Shown here: positions 10,135 through 22,600 of the stretch, one piece after another
How positions within the stretch are numbered: the stretch's first letter is position 1
Layout: each line of letters opens with the position of its first letter
Assembly: GCA_036320915.1 (NCBI GenBank)
Contig: JAXBDG010000005.1
Coordinates: 2,362,001 to 2,426,000, forward strand
From: Linnemannia elongata
Lineage: Eukaryota > Mortierellomycota > Mortierellomycetes > Mortierellales > Mortierellaceae
DNA: 64,000 bases
Direction of reading: 5' to 3'
Made by a program: the position numbers and the translations under genes
Notes under the pieces: model-generated
Told to the model about the DNA's origin: nothing
Databases searched by the model: none
Seen by the model: only the letters and a program-made list of their open reading frames with translations

Positions 10135-13100
10135 CTACCAAAAAGCACACCATCCGATCCAGCATTGACACAAGTTCTCGTATGAAGACGCCTGCAGAAT
10201 CAGCTTCTCCACCTGGGAAGGCACATCCAAGGGTCGATCTGGCTTGAAATCCCTGCCAGTCAGCTTGTTTGTCACACGGTTAATAATCGTTACCGCTCGT
10301 TGATTCAGTTGTTCAGGCTGGTTCTCCACTATAAGGGCCGGGAGGAAACATCAAAAAGAATGAAGAGTCAATATGATTGAAGAGCATAATGCGGATACGA
10401 AGGAAATGCAACGCGAGCAGGACTTACTCTTCATGTTGTCCCGGACGAGTTCGCGTTCACTGGGCAGGGCTCGTCGCATGTTACGCGACTGTTCATCCAT
10501 GGCAGACTCGTTCGCCGCCGCATTCTGGCCGCCTCCCTGTCCATTCTCCATAGCTAGTATCGTTCAAAAACAAACAAAATAAACACACAAAAGTTAGTTC
10601 AGCTCCATCATAAGACCAACAATTCATACGTATCCATCCATATCGTCTGGCTTACGCTGGCGTGGACTGGTAGTCAAAATTCTCCAGTTGATAAGCGGGT
10701 CATAGACGAAAGCTTCCAAGACGGCCATCAAACTCTCCTTGTTCTCGCGTAGGACACGCATGACATTCTCGCTGGTATTTCTAAAGTTGCCTTCGATACC
10801 GCTGACCTCCATGGCATTGGTCAACATGCGCGTGAGTCGGAAAGGAATCTGCTCAGGGAATTTCTCGCGATGCATAGCAACCTACAGACAGTAAAAAAAA
10901 CCAGGCGTTAGTCAATCACATAAGGGTCACACTCATCAAAAATAAAAAAAATGCATAGCAGAAATATGCAAGGCATGCAAGGCACAGGGGAGATGGATGA
11001 AGCATTTACCTCAAAACAATCTCCAAAATCAATATGCACAATCTTGCCCGAGTTCCTATCCAACATCAAATTGGACGGATGACGATCTCCAAGACCCAAA
11101 ATATAACCGACCATGGACATGACAGCCAACGACCGAGTGTAGTTGGTACGACGATCCAGCCATGCCTCCGAATTACGACTCTTGAGCCAGAGAACCTTGT
11201 ACAAATCCTGGCCGCCAGTGTTGTTCAACGCGTACTCAAAGACCTCGACCTTCTGCATCAGCGTCAGGTTGTCGTAGTCCGGCGCCACCTGCAACATGAT
11301 TCGGTGCTCGATGTTGAGTAAGATCTTGCGACTCTCGCGGAAATCACGGATCAGGGTGTGCAGAGTATCGGTGTCGGGCAACCAACCAATCAGACCAGAG
11401 TTGGGCGAAAGTGGGATGACTGGGTACCGTTGGATGCCGAGGTATCTCTTGAACGTCTCAGGGTCGCTCGATAGCAACGTATTGACCAGTCCGAACAACT
11501 GCATGACACGCTCGTCCTGACGCAGATCCTCGTGCCCCTTTAGCAGATATTGGTAGTCGCGTCCATCGCTTCCCTTGACTGTGAGTCGACGAGGCCTCTG
11601 TTTCGACGTCATCACCGTGAGTGTCGGCACAAACGAAGAAATTTTCACGATGGGCTCACCACTCTTGTAAGTTCCGGGAATCGCCAGTTCCAAATCCCGC
11701 GCGCCCTCTAGCTGTGGCGAGACGTAAGGTAGGTCCAAAGTGCTGAGCTGAGGAAGTTGCTTGGCGATTCTTCGGAAAACTTGGTAATAGATGTCCCAGG
11801 CCTGGTTAAGGTCGTTGATATCCTGGCTCTGTCCATATCGAATGCAGCATTCCTGTGCCTCCTTCAAATCGCGTCCAAAAGCTTGGTTGAATGAGATCTC
11901 ACGAAGAGTCTCGGGTCCCTAATGAATAAAGGGCGAGTTGCTGTTAGAATTTTTTTTCACCCTTAAACTACTATTTCCAGCCAAGTGATGTTGGTAGTAT
12001 ATATTCGTACTTACCCTTTGTAGCATCATATGGAGAGGCTCTAGCTGCGCCAGCATTCCATTGATATTACGGTCGCCAAAGTAAAGACGCGAGGCCTCTT
12101 CCAAACCCTCGTGCCACATCTCGTGCCACAAAATAGCAACACGAATGAGCTCCTGACTGACCAGGAGGGCCTGCTCAACCAACAATGGACTGTGGATGCG
12201 CATCTTTTCCATGATGGCCAGGGCAGCATTCTTGCGCAGGACACTGGGTGACTTCGAGGCGACAGTGAGGGAGTACACAAGGGCCTGTGGATGCTCCTTT
12301 CCGACATCAGCCAACAACTGGTGGATCAGTCGATGGACATTCGGGCTTGGTGCGTGAATACGAGCAATCAACTGCGGGATAACCTGCAACCAAGTGTCAA
12401 TGCTGACGCTCGAGAAGCCATCGCTCAATGCGGCGCTGACATCGGCACGATGACCAAACTTGAACCAAAGCGTCAGCAGACGCAGAGTGTCTTGAAGCGA
12501 GTTCTCTGCGGAGAGGGCAATGGACTTGAAGAAGCCCATGACAGACGGAATCACATATTGGAGTCCAGGGTCGCGTCCTGCATGGTTGGGGGGAGGATTC
12601 TTCTCGTAAAAGGTGATCACCTCAAAGTTCGCCAGAGCCCAAGTGTGCCAAGCCTTGTACCAGTCCTTGTCCAAGTGTGTGGCGTAGAGATATGGCGTCA
12701 ATATGTCTTCGATAGAGTCCTACAATACAGAGAAAAGAACGCGTGTTAGTGATAATAAAAATAATAATCGTTACCTCAGCACAGATCCCAAGTCTTCTTT
12801 GGTACACTTACATGTGTCCAGCCATCCTGCAGAGCGAACTGCCACTCTCCTTGCTTGAGGTAACAACGAGCAAGCAAGCGGGAGTAGTCTATGACATTTC
12901 CGTTGAGCTGGTTGGCACCTGTCATGGCAATGCCAACATCCTCGACTGTTCCAAGGCCAAGGTCCGAAGCCAGTCGCTCAGTGAACTGACGAAGACAATC
13001 CAAGGTCTGCTCCCTGACTCCTGTAGCCCACATGTACTTGAGTTTTGCGTAGACAATCTGAGGTGGCGTCACCTGGGTCATGGCCGAGAAGCTCAGGTCC

Positions 13101-16100
13101 GCCGTTCCTGGTCCCATCAACGTCGCCATTGTGTTTTCCGCCAGCTTCAGACGACCGTTCTTGCGACACAAGTTCATAAACTTAATTCGCATTTCCATCT
13201 CCTGCTCTGGCGAAATGACGATGGCGTGAACCTTGATCACCTTTTGCCAGACCTCGACGTTCCGCTGACATCCCTTCAGGCGCTTCATCCAGGTCCTGCG
13301 AATCGTTGCTTGTCGGTCGGGCTGATCGTGAAACTGCTTGTAGGCGATGATTTCCTCCAACTCTGCCATCATCTGGACACGTACCACCGTTGCATACGCT
13401 CGGTTGTAGCTCTCACCGACCAACGCTGTCAGCTCTGTATCCAACATGTTCCGGGTCTTGTCGATGTATTTTTCGGCCTCAGGGAACTGATTGCGATGCA
13501 ACGCCAAAATGGCCTTGAAGAACGCTCTGTCAGAGTTGTCCTGCATGGCGGAGATGTACTCATCCAAAAGCTCCCACTGTCCCAGGCCCCAGGCAGCGGC
13601 TGCTGCAAACGAGGCCATTCTACGCCGGACCTGAGCTGGTGAGTTACCCCATTTGACCTGCGCCAAAGATGAAAGGGCCTCCCATTCGCCAAGTGCGTGC
13701 AAGCAGCGCATGCGCTGGATGGTCAAGGACAGGTCATTGATGTTTTCGAGCTGCTTTCTCTCGTAAGCCGCCAAGGCATCCTCCCATCGCTGAAGTCGTT
13801 CGTACCAGGCCTCCTTGAGCTCAAAGTCATGGTGGAGCAGGGCATGCGTGAGGATACCGGCAGCAGCGTCGGGCTGTTGGAGGTTGTTATTGATTCCGAT
13901 CAGCTCCTCGATGGCATTGGTCGATGGCTCGGTCAAGAACTCGAGCTCCTTGTAATGCAAGGCCTTGGCGAAGGCGTGGCTCTTGGCGGCATACTCTCCC
14001 AGTGTGCGAATGTCGATCGGTAAAGGTTTATCATCGTGCTCCATGAACTCGGCAAGATTGAGCAGAATCTGGGTAATCTCTGGCGAGATGTTGGGGGCGA
14101 CCAGGGCTGTCTCCAAGGCTCGCGCCAGTTCCTCCTATTTACATCAATAAAACATACGAATACGGCAACTGGTCAATGCCATTACGATGATTTTGGCACA
14201 CCAGTTCACCTACAAACCAAACAACGAACCTTGTACTGATCGAGCAGCTCACTCCAGCAAGACACAAAGGCGGCATTGAAGAGCTCTCTGGCTAGAGGGT
14301 GGTACGAGTTGGCCATGTCAGCGCAGGCACGAAGAGCGTGAGACGGAGTCTCCTTGAGCATCTCCAAGCAAAGCCTGCGAATCCAGTCAGCCCAATCATC
14401 CTTGGTGAAGCGCGGCTGGGTATCCCAGGCCCTTCGCAGCGAGAGCTGGTTAACAGGCAACTTCCGGATTCCTGACTCTGCTTGTGGAACATCAGCCATG
14501 ACGACATAGCGGTCATCACCCAAGCCAGGCAAGTCCAGAGGAAGAGGCTCCCTCTTCAACAGCTTTGAGACCAGGAGATCGTAATTCGCGTGACTAATCC
14601 GGGCTCGGATCAAAACCTATGAGAAATAAGAGTGAGTGTCAATGCGAGTTAGTGCCAGTCTGGAAACAACTACCAAGCACGTACACACTGTATTGAGATT
14701 GAAGGTAGCGATTATCAAACCGTACCTTCTTGATCATAGGAATAAAGTTGACATAGTCCTGTCCCAGCTGAAGGACCAACGAGCACAGCGCGTCCATGGT
14801 TGGCATGCGCAATTCAGGTCCAGGAAGAGCCAGAATACGAGCAAAGGGATGAATGATCCTTGAGGCATAGTCGGAAAAGTTGACTTTCTTTGCAAGTGTG
14901 CCGATGGTGCTGATGGCAGTCCTGCGCAAGGTCATAGGGGCATCTGGCTTCTCGAAGGTCTTCACAAGCACTGGAATGACCAGATGCATGTATTCCTCGA
15001 TATTCGAACCGAACTTGACAAACGCTTGCAAAACACGAATTGACGTGTCATGCCGTTCTGTCATATCAGTGTCGAACACAGCGAGGAAGGGCTGAAGCAA
15101 ATTAGGCAAGTAAGCCTTGAACTCCCCATCCAGAGCGCCTGCAATACTTTCCACCAATCCGATGATACGATCCTGCAGCCGTGTATGACTCCAATTGTCC
15201 TTGACGAGCTGAAGCAGATCAGGAAGGTAAGGGCGGATATGAAGCTTGACGACCAGGACCAAAAAGCCCATCTTCTCAAAGTAAAAGTCGAGGTTGAGCA
15301 AAGTTCCAGACTGCATGATACTCAGATACACTGGCATAATCTAAAAGAGCGTATTCAAGGGTGGTTGCTGTAAGTATAAGTGCCTCTCATCCTCGCACTA
15401 AGAGGTTTATAAGGCCCTAACACGGATGCGAGTTTTCACAATGCCTACCTGTGGCAAAAACGGCACCATCTTGAGTTGGAGCGCTTGGAAGATGTTCAAA
15501 ATGGCCTGGGTAGCTGGCTGGTACTGTTGGCTCAGAGATGGATCCTTGAGAATCTTCAAGAGGGCGTTGATGACAACCGTGGGATAATAATCTTCAGATG
15601 ATGGGCCAAGTCCTGCCATAAGTAACGACACGTCCGAGCTCTGCGACTTGTCCGGCTGATTGTCCTCCACTTTGTCCATCATCATTTGCTAGTTGTTGAA
15701 GAACGAGGTGTGCAAATTTAGTAAGCCTTGTTCATCAAGAAGTATCAAATTGCTTCTTTCCAAGATGTTACACACGCTACCTTGTGGCGATATGGATCGA
15801 GGGCTCCCAGAATACCGAGCAACTTGATAGTCTCCTTGCGAATGCTAGCAGATTGCTCTGTCTTCAGAATCGTCAGCAAAGTGTCCAGTAGGCCGGGGTA
15901 CTTGATGTAGGGATCGATAACATAGCCAGTGTTGCAAGAGAGCTGACCGAGTGTCTTCAAGGCAGCACTGCGCTTTGTAGGCGAACTCTGATCCTGCAGG
16001 GTGTCGATGATCAAAGGCATGAGCTGGTCCATGAAAGGAAGCAAATCTTCTCCGCCGACCCTTGCGAGTTCTCCTAGTGCCGCCAGAACGCTGGAGACGA

Positions 16101-19100
16101 CTCCAGCGCTCTGGTCCTTGGCCTTTGGAAGCAGCACTTTGATGATCGACTCGACGTAGGGTTTGACGAGACGCTGGGAGGCAATCACCAGCAGAGCCAG
16201 AAGACGCGCACTCTCTTCCTTGTTTCGGCTCACTCCTGAGTACTCGATCTCGGTCAAAAGCTGGATCAGCGTCTTTCGGAGGGAGGGCATGACATAGGCG
16301 GGGTTGTGGACGGAGAGTCGCCCAATGGTAGAGATGGCGTATTCGCGAATAGCGAAAACTTCGTCGTTGAGGGCGATGAACAGCGAACGGACATTTTCCG
16401 CCTGGGCGAGGTGACGGTCGAACCGTCCGTCCAGTGAAGCCATGACTGTCTGGCGAATAATTGGATCCGGGTCAGCAATTCCAACAGTCAGCAGCTTCTC
16501 AAGTACCTCACCGACAACCTGAACAGCGTGCGCACTGGTCTGGAAGCAGATTGGGTCACGGACGAAGAGCTGGCAACAGGTTTGAGCGGCGGAGCGTCTT
16601 ATGTCGGCGTTGTCGTCCTCCAGATAGGGAATACAGCAATCCCGTACAAATTCGTTCAAAACGTGTCCTGCAAAGTTGAAAGATCCAAGCGTCGTAAGGG
16701 CAAGAATAATTGAGTCGATATCCTTTACCTCAGATTGAGGTATGTCGCGTCGCAGGGGCGAATTTGTCGATCCGCCTCTCGTGCCGCTTGGTGCTCCTAG
16801 TGGTTTGTACATTTGTCCGCTTAAAATCAACGACAACATGTTGAGGAGGCGCTCTATCAAAATGGCAAGAGGTCATGCGCTGGTAAGTTTGTGTGCCTCT
16901 GAATTATTGGTAAAACACATTAAGCAAACCACTCAACTTGGTTTGGGGTCATACCTTGAATGATTGGCAGTAATGGGGGTATACAGTTGGAAAGATCTGT
17001 CAATGATTGGCGTAGCGGCTCGCTCAGTCCTGTCGCGAACATCAGCTCCAAAAGCTCGTGCATGTGCTTCGTGAGCGCCTGTCCGACTGCATTCGCCAGC
17101 ATACTGATACAGCTGAAAATCGGAGTGTCCGTCTGAATGCGATTTTTGCTACTCGTTCATATTGCAATTGTTGGGTTAATATCTTTCAGTAATCCAGTTC
17201 AGTCTGTTCACGTAATGAGCAGACGCGAGTTTACAGCATACCTCTTCATACGGAGACCGTCCTTTATGCAAAGCAAAATGTCGTCCAAGAACTCGCCCAT
17301 ATCAGCACCTGCGACCAATGCGACCTTTCCTATGGCCAGGAACGCGTTTGACCGATCCTTCTCCTTCATGAGAGAGCGCTCCTTGTCCTTGCGAAGTTGA
17401 TTGAGAATGTGAACCATTGAACGGTGGAGGTATGCGCTGGCGAACTCTGCTGGGTTGTAAGCTGCTAAGTCTGGAATAAGAGAGATTACCGCCCTCCGGA
17501 CAAGGCCATCCCGATGATCCCTGTATTGGAAGACAGTGTCGCAAGTCTTCATGTATCGCTCATGCATAAACTAAAAAGGAAACGAAGCGCCAATGGTTAG
17601 GATATTCGTTCTAGATATTATGACGCTCAAAGTCGAACCTCAGGTAGATGTGAAACGCACCATGCCGGCATGGAGCAAGAGCTCCCGGAATATCAAGAGT
17701 GATCCATGGATACTCTCTGTTGTGGCGATACGCAAGCCCCGTTGAGCCTCCTCATTGATCCTGTTGTACCAGTTGATTTTGTTCGGGCTGTCACGATCCG
17801 AGACGATGAGCAAGACTGCACTCAGAGCATCGGCAGCAGCTATTCGGATATTTTGCTAGAGAGGACAAGGTCAGGTGTCAGAAAGCCTGCAATTGATTGC
17901 CCAATGTTATTACCTTTTCCATTCCAAAGCATTGCCAGCCCTTACGTTTGGATCTCTAAATGCAACCCATATGTGTTCAAGGATGGAGCCAACGTATGGG
18001 TAGACAATAACATCGGCATGTCGCACAAGTTCGGCGAGAACCAAAACACTGGCGTGACGTCGGGCTTCTTGTCGATCTCCGGCTAAGAGAGACCATATAG
18101 TGAAATGGATATTGATGTTAATTATGTGGCGAGAATAAAGAGCTGAACTACGCCTTTGCTGCTTTTGTCGGACTTGTGTTTTTTCCTTACCGGTGAGCCA
18201 CTCGATCGCTCTCTTCAGCTCGAACTCGACGAACTCAGTGGTGAATGTTCCTCCCTGCTGTGCCAATTTGCCTATGTGCCGATAAAGGGGAGAGAAGAGG
18301 GGGCAAAAATGAATATTGCATGTGATAAATAAATGCACAGTACAGCCGTGGCTTGCGTGATATGACAACCCATGAGTGTATTACCTAGTGCCCTGGCGGC
18401 GACCGTCATTGTCCTGACGTCTGCGGGGAAGAGCTGGCGCAGATAGTTTGCGAAACGGGTTTCTTGTGTGGTGTTTTCCTCTCCTTCAATACCGATCAAC
18501 TTGTCTATCAACATCAATAAAAAAAAATGAGGAAGCGTGAGACTTTTGCATCCGGGCGTAAAAATGGGGAACGTGCGATAAGGATTTAGGGAAGGGGAGG
18601 ATCGGATTTGACGCTGCCGGTACCTATAATCATAACACCACATAGCTTGTCGTTGTTGTCGACACTCTGCACGAGTGTCCAGATGATGCTGTTGACCTCG
18701 CCGTAGAATCTCTTCAAGTCCTCCCCTGACAGCTCCCTCGACATAACGGCGACCTAATTGGATTCACAGGATAAATATCATTGGTGTGAGTGAGAAAGAA
18801 ACATTGACGTTGAGCAATGATGGATACTGGCAGTTCGACGCCAATTGATGGCAACCTACATATTCTTTGAGTGCCTGGGCAGAGAGCAACCTGACTTCTT
18901 CATTCCTATATATTGACAAGAAGAAAGTCGTTCTTGTTGTTAGATACGGTTGGAGAACGTTTTTGGTTTTCTATTTCCTTAACTCTTGTTCGAGGTGTAT
19001 AAGGAGAAATGTAATGAAGGACCAGGTAGACGCGGGACGTTACTTTGATTTCAGGTCATTGGTCAGCTTTGAGAGTGTGTCGGGTGCTGGTGCCGTGGCC

Positions 19101-19108
19101 ATGGTCAT
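10135..19108 (-). CDS. TOR: Target of rapamycin (TOR) PIKK serine/threonine kinase
   Basis: Nineteen exons, complement: 10135-10328, 10428-10553, 10656-10881, 11010-11918, 12015-12719, 12812-14134, 14230-14616, 14726-15340, 15449-15688, 15781-16853, 16955-17148, 17242-17570, 17661-17855, 17946-18082, 18191-18271, 18385-18504, 18624-18753, 18860-18905, 19044-19108. About 2364 aa, normal for TOR. Residues 1 to about 1150 are HEAT repeats and a FAT domain follows. The FRB domain lies at about 1833-1925 with EEASRLYF and [10 protein letters not shown]. The kinase domain has [15 protein letters not shown], the catalytic loop [13 protein letters not shown] and the metal-binding HIDFGDCFE. The FATC ends in [17 protein letters not shown] is the catalytic core of TORC1/TORC2, coupling nutrients to growth. 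All 18 acceptors are TAG. One donor is atypical (GTTCGT, 14229). A second in-frame ATG at 19102 has the better Kozak context. The MENGQGG...RRALPS insert between kinase and FATC matches the variable regulatory region. Confidence 0.97.
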
Positions 19109-19113
19109 TGCAT
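19105..19113 (-). promoter_or_regulatory. Two-codon upstream ORF overlapping the TOR start
   Basis: On the minus strand ATG-CAA-TGA (Met-Gln-stop) runs from 19113 to 19105. Its TGA overlaps the first in-frame TOR ATG (19108) as ATGA. The plus strand has no CAT between 19114 and at least 19410, so no other ATG lies in the preceding roughly 300 nt of the minus strand. If transcription begins within that stretch, this is the first AUG ribosomes meet. Overlapping stop-start arrangements can couple termination to re-initiation. A role in TOR translation control is an inference. Confidence 0.5.
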
Positions 19114-19605
19114 ATAGTCAGCGACCTTCCGAGGAAGAAAAAGATGCGGAAAAAATAAAAGTGAAGAGATGTCGCCGTTGGCAGTCCGTATGAGTGAGTG
19201 AGCGTGTGCGTGCTGTCACCCGTCGCTTGTTGAGTTGGGTGTGGGGTGATAGAATCGAGAGAGTGTGTATATGCGTGAGTGTGTGAGTATGTGAGAGAGT
19301 GAGAGAGTGAAAGCGATGATGACTGTTGAGACAGACGAACAGACGAGAACGTAGAGAGGAGAGGAGAGGATAGGGATAAGAAAGAACACTTCGCTCTTTA
19401 TCCGCGAAACTCGCTTTTGCACAAAAGGAAGCAGTTGGGTCTTGGTTGGATGCAGTCTTTGCGATCGAAACGCTTCAGGCGTGACTGTCTACAAGGCATC
19501 CCAACTTCAGCTCTGTTTCTTCTTGACATACAACACTACAACACAAATGGTGGCGCTGACTTCAAACAGACAATACCTGATTTCCTTCACATTCATCCAT
19601 GCAGG
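19109..19605. promoter_or_regulatory. Divergent TOR / SEN1 promoter region
   Basis: About 0.5 kb separates the oppositely oriented TOR (-) and SEN1 (+) genes, so both leaders and promoters must lie here. 19190-19315 is rich in GAGTGTGTGAG and GAGAGAGTGAGAG runs. 19350-19372 is a purine run. No TATA box is visible, which fits housekeeping genes. Confidence 0.6.
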
Positions 19606-22600
19606 ATGCAGCACAGCGGTGACACCTCGACAGCCTCAGCTGCCACCCGTACAACCGCCAGCAGCGTTGCACAACCACCCCCACTACAGGAATCCCCATC
19701 CCAGGACCTAATCACACGTCTCAATGACCTCCTCGCTCAACACAGACAACCCAATGCTCTTCCAGAAGCACTCCACCAGTTCCTCACAGGCGCGTTGGAG
19801 TCTGTCCTACGGGAACCTTTACTCCATTGGTGGTGCGACAGCAACCTGCGACCTGTTTCAGTGGAGCTGCTGCACCTCTTCTCGCTGAGCGAGAATAGCT
19901 CGCTTCAAAAGTACAAGGGTATCATAGATCACACATTTGCAATGTGTGTACAATGCTCCGAGGCATACGTACAAGAGCGCCGAAGCTACTTGGACATGTA
20001 TGTTTTGAATTGATCTGAATTGAACCATGCATGATTCATGACAACCTTTCCAATTGATGGACGTAATATATCTGTTAACATGTCCGCCTGATTGTGTACC
20101 CATTTTAGTCTGCGACAACGTTATGACGACGAGACGGTCGACGATTTCTTCAGGATTCTGCTGGACTGGGACTGCGACCGGCTACTACAACGAGCTACGC
20201 GGTACTCAGTGGAACCATACTCTCCCAATCTCCTACGGAGAGAAAAGTTTCTGCTCTGTGAAGTCATGCTCGACCCGGCACTACTCCTCCTCCAGGAATA
20301 CTCGACACGCATCGCCGGCCCGGTCCTCTCAATCCTCCACAATATGATCCAGTCAAAAAAGTTCGTCATCAAATCTATACTTCCAGGAACATGGCTCCTT
20401 ATGCTCCACAGCGACCACACCATCAATGCCTGGGCGCTCGCTACAAACACCGCAGCATCCGCAGAAGAAAAACTGGGCCAAGACCGCTGGAAAGGATGGG
20501 AGAAGTTCGCAGAGTCGCTGAAGCTGACATTGGCTTTGGCGAATGGTCAACAGCAACACACGCTTGGGTTCACCGTCTCGCACGATCCAACAGTACTCTG
20601 CCGAGTCATCCGCTCTATGATTGGCTCGGTGGATGCGAACTTACTTCGTGAGGCAATCAGAGGAGACAACGATACCTGGGAGCAGCTACAAAAGTTCATG
20701 ACGCGCACGATTCAGGATCCACAATCACCGCCGATTCTCATGCGCGAGTTGACCAGGATGGCGTTTGTATTGATTGGACAGCTCAAATGGGAATATTGGT
20801 CGTATCAAGGAGCATCCTCGACGAGTCTTGCTGGGGCAGTCAAGTTTCTTCGATCGGTTTTCACGCACCCAGGAACATTGGAATATATTGCCTCTCTTGC
20901 TATGAGGGAACAACCCACCGTGTCCGGATCATCCTCTGAGCCAGCGCCACAAACATATGCGCAATACACCATCTGGACTATCAGCTTTGTCAAGTCCTTC
21001 GCGGTCCTGTACTCACTTCCTGATGTCTTGGAGGCGACGGTATCCGCACTGCTGGAGGCCATGAGTGACCGTATGGTTCGACGAACAACGCAGGAGGACT
21101 CTGCCATGGAGACAGGAACCCGACCAGACAATGTCTATCTGGAGTACGATCTGGAGATGCTTACCTCTGTGTACCGGCTACTGGACGAACTACAGAAGCA
21201 TGCCGACTTGCCTGCTGTGGCGCGAATCTTGGAGCCGCACTGGTCTTGGATTGCCACTATATGTGCACTTGGACCGAGCTCTTTGTCGACTGAGGGACTG
21301 CAGGATGGTGCGGCAAGACGGATCTTAGTTATGGCGACTCAGCTTGCGGATGCAAGCAAGGGAATGATAACGGCGTTGTTGGAAGGAGAGGTAGAAGTCC
21401 TGTGGAGCAACTACGCCGCAACTACAGGAGTGGCCCGAGCAGAGAAGGAACGCAAAAATATCCAGCCGGCAGAAGCGAGCACCACCAGCCTCGAGACAGC
21501 GAACACGACTATTTGGCTTCGGCTAGCCCAATCGGCGGCCCTTGCGACATCGGATGAGGGCGCTGCGCGATGCTTGATGGATTGGCAGACGAGCCTGGTG
21601 GACCAAGTGTCAAAGTTGGCGCTTTTGCCGAGGATGGAGATTAGACCAACCTTCAGCAAATCAACCCTCGACATGTGTGCAAAGTTCAACGACGATATGG
21701 CTATCATCACCCGCGCCATTGTAACTCTCTTGAAGGGTCTGGCAGGACAGAGGGATCAGTGGCTCAATAGTCTCATCAGCAACAAAAACCGGCATTTTCT
21801 GGCGAAGCTCTTGAAGCTCTGGTGCAACTTTGACGCCGACGTCAGGACGCAGGCTCTGTTCATCATGCGGGCGGCCTGGAAGGAGGTGACACGAGCGTCT
21901 TGTCTGCGCCTTGCTTTTCAATTTGGTGGCGATCGCGTTATCGAGGAGCTGGACAGCATTCTCAGAGACTTTCGGGATCGAGACAGTCCCGGAGGAGGAA
22001 CCCCAGCGGTGCTGTTTGAATTGCTGCTGGAGTCGGTCACCATTCTTTTCCTCAACAACTCGATCGACGGCGAGGGCGGTCTCTACCTTCAAATCTTCCT
22101 CACCCTCACCTCTTCACAGGAAATTGCCCAACATCTGTCGCTCATCAAAAACCTCTGGAACTCGATCTGGCTCTCAGTTCAGGCAGCGTTCACGGCCGGG
22201 AGGTCCATTTGGGCCGATCAACTAGAACGAGGCGATACTATCAAGACGATGATCACAGTCGCGAATGTAGGTTGCTTGGTAATAGGCAAGATTCGTTACT
22301 TTGAGCGCCTGTTGGAGTTTGAGAAGCAGGGTCTCGACATCGATGGCCAGGATCAGGATACGGACGATTTTTCGCCACCAATTGCTGAAAAGGAAACCAT
22401 GCCCTTGGCCGATATGAAGGACGGACTTCCTCGGATGATCGATTGGACGTTTGCTCAGGACACCACGTTGTGTACGTCTGCTATCGAGTTGGTCTGTGCG
22501 GTTCTCGAGTTGTTAGCGGACCATAACAGCGTGATTGGCGACGACGTGATGCGGTACCTTTCGAAGGTTGCAGAAGGAGATTCCAAGGTCAAGTGTCTTC

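Noticed and set aside
10630..10655. TOR exon extended to a GTATGA donor at 10629
   Set aside because: It leaves phase 0, which does not fit the next exon. The upstream GTAAGC donor (phase 1) does.
17149..17241. Alternative TOR splice using the GTAAAC donor (after RMKRYA) with a CAG acceptor
   Set aside because: Phase-compatible, but the GTATGC donor with a TAG acceptor gives [19 protein letters not shown], a better match to TOR proteins and to the local TAG rule.
19417..19605. N-terminal extension of SEN1
   Set aside because: In frame from ATG 19450, but the residues look like translated leader and SEN1 N-domain similarity begins after 19606. Kept as an alternative start only.
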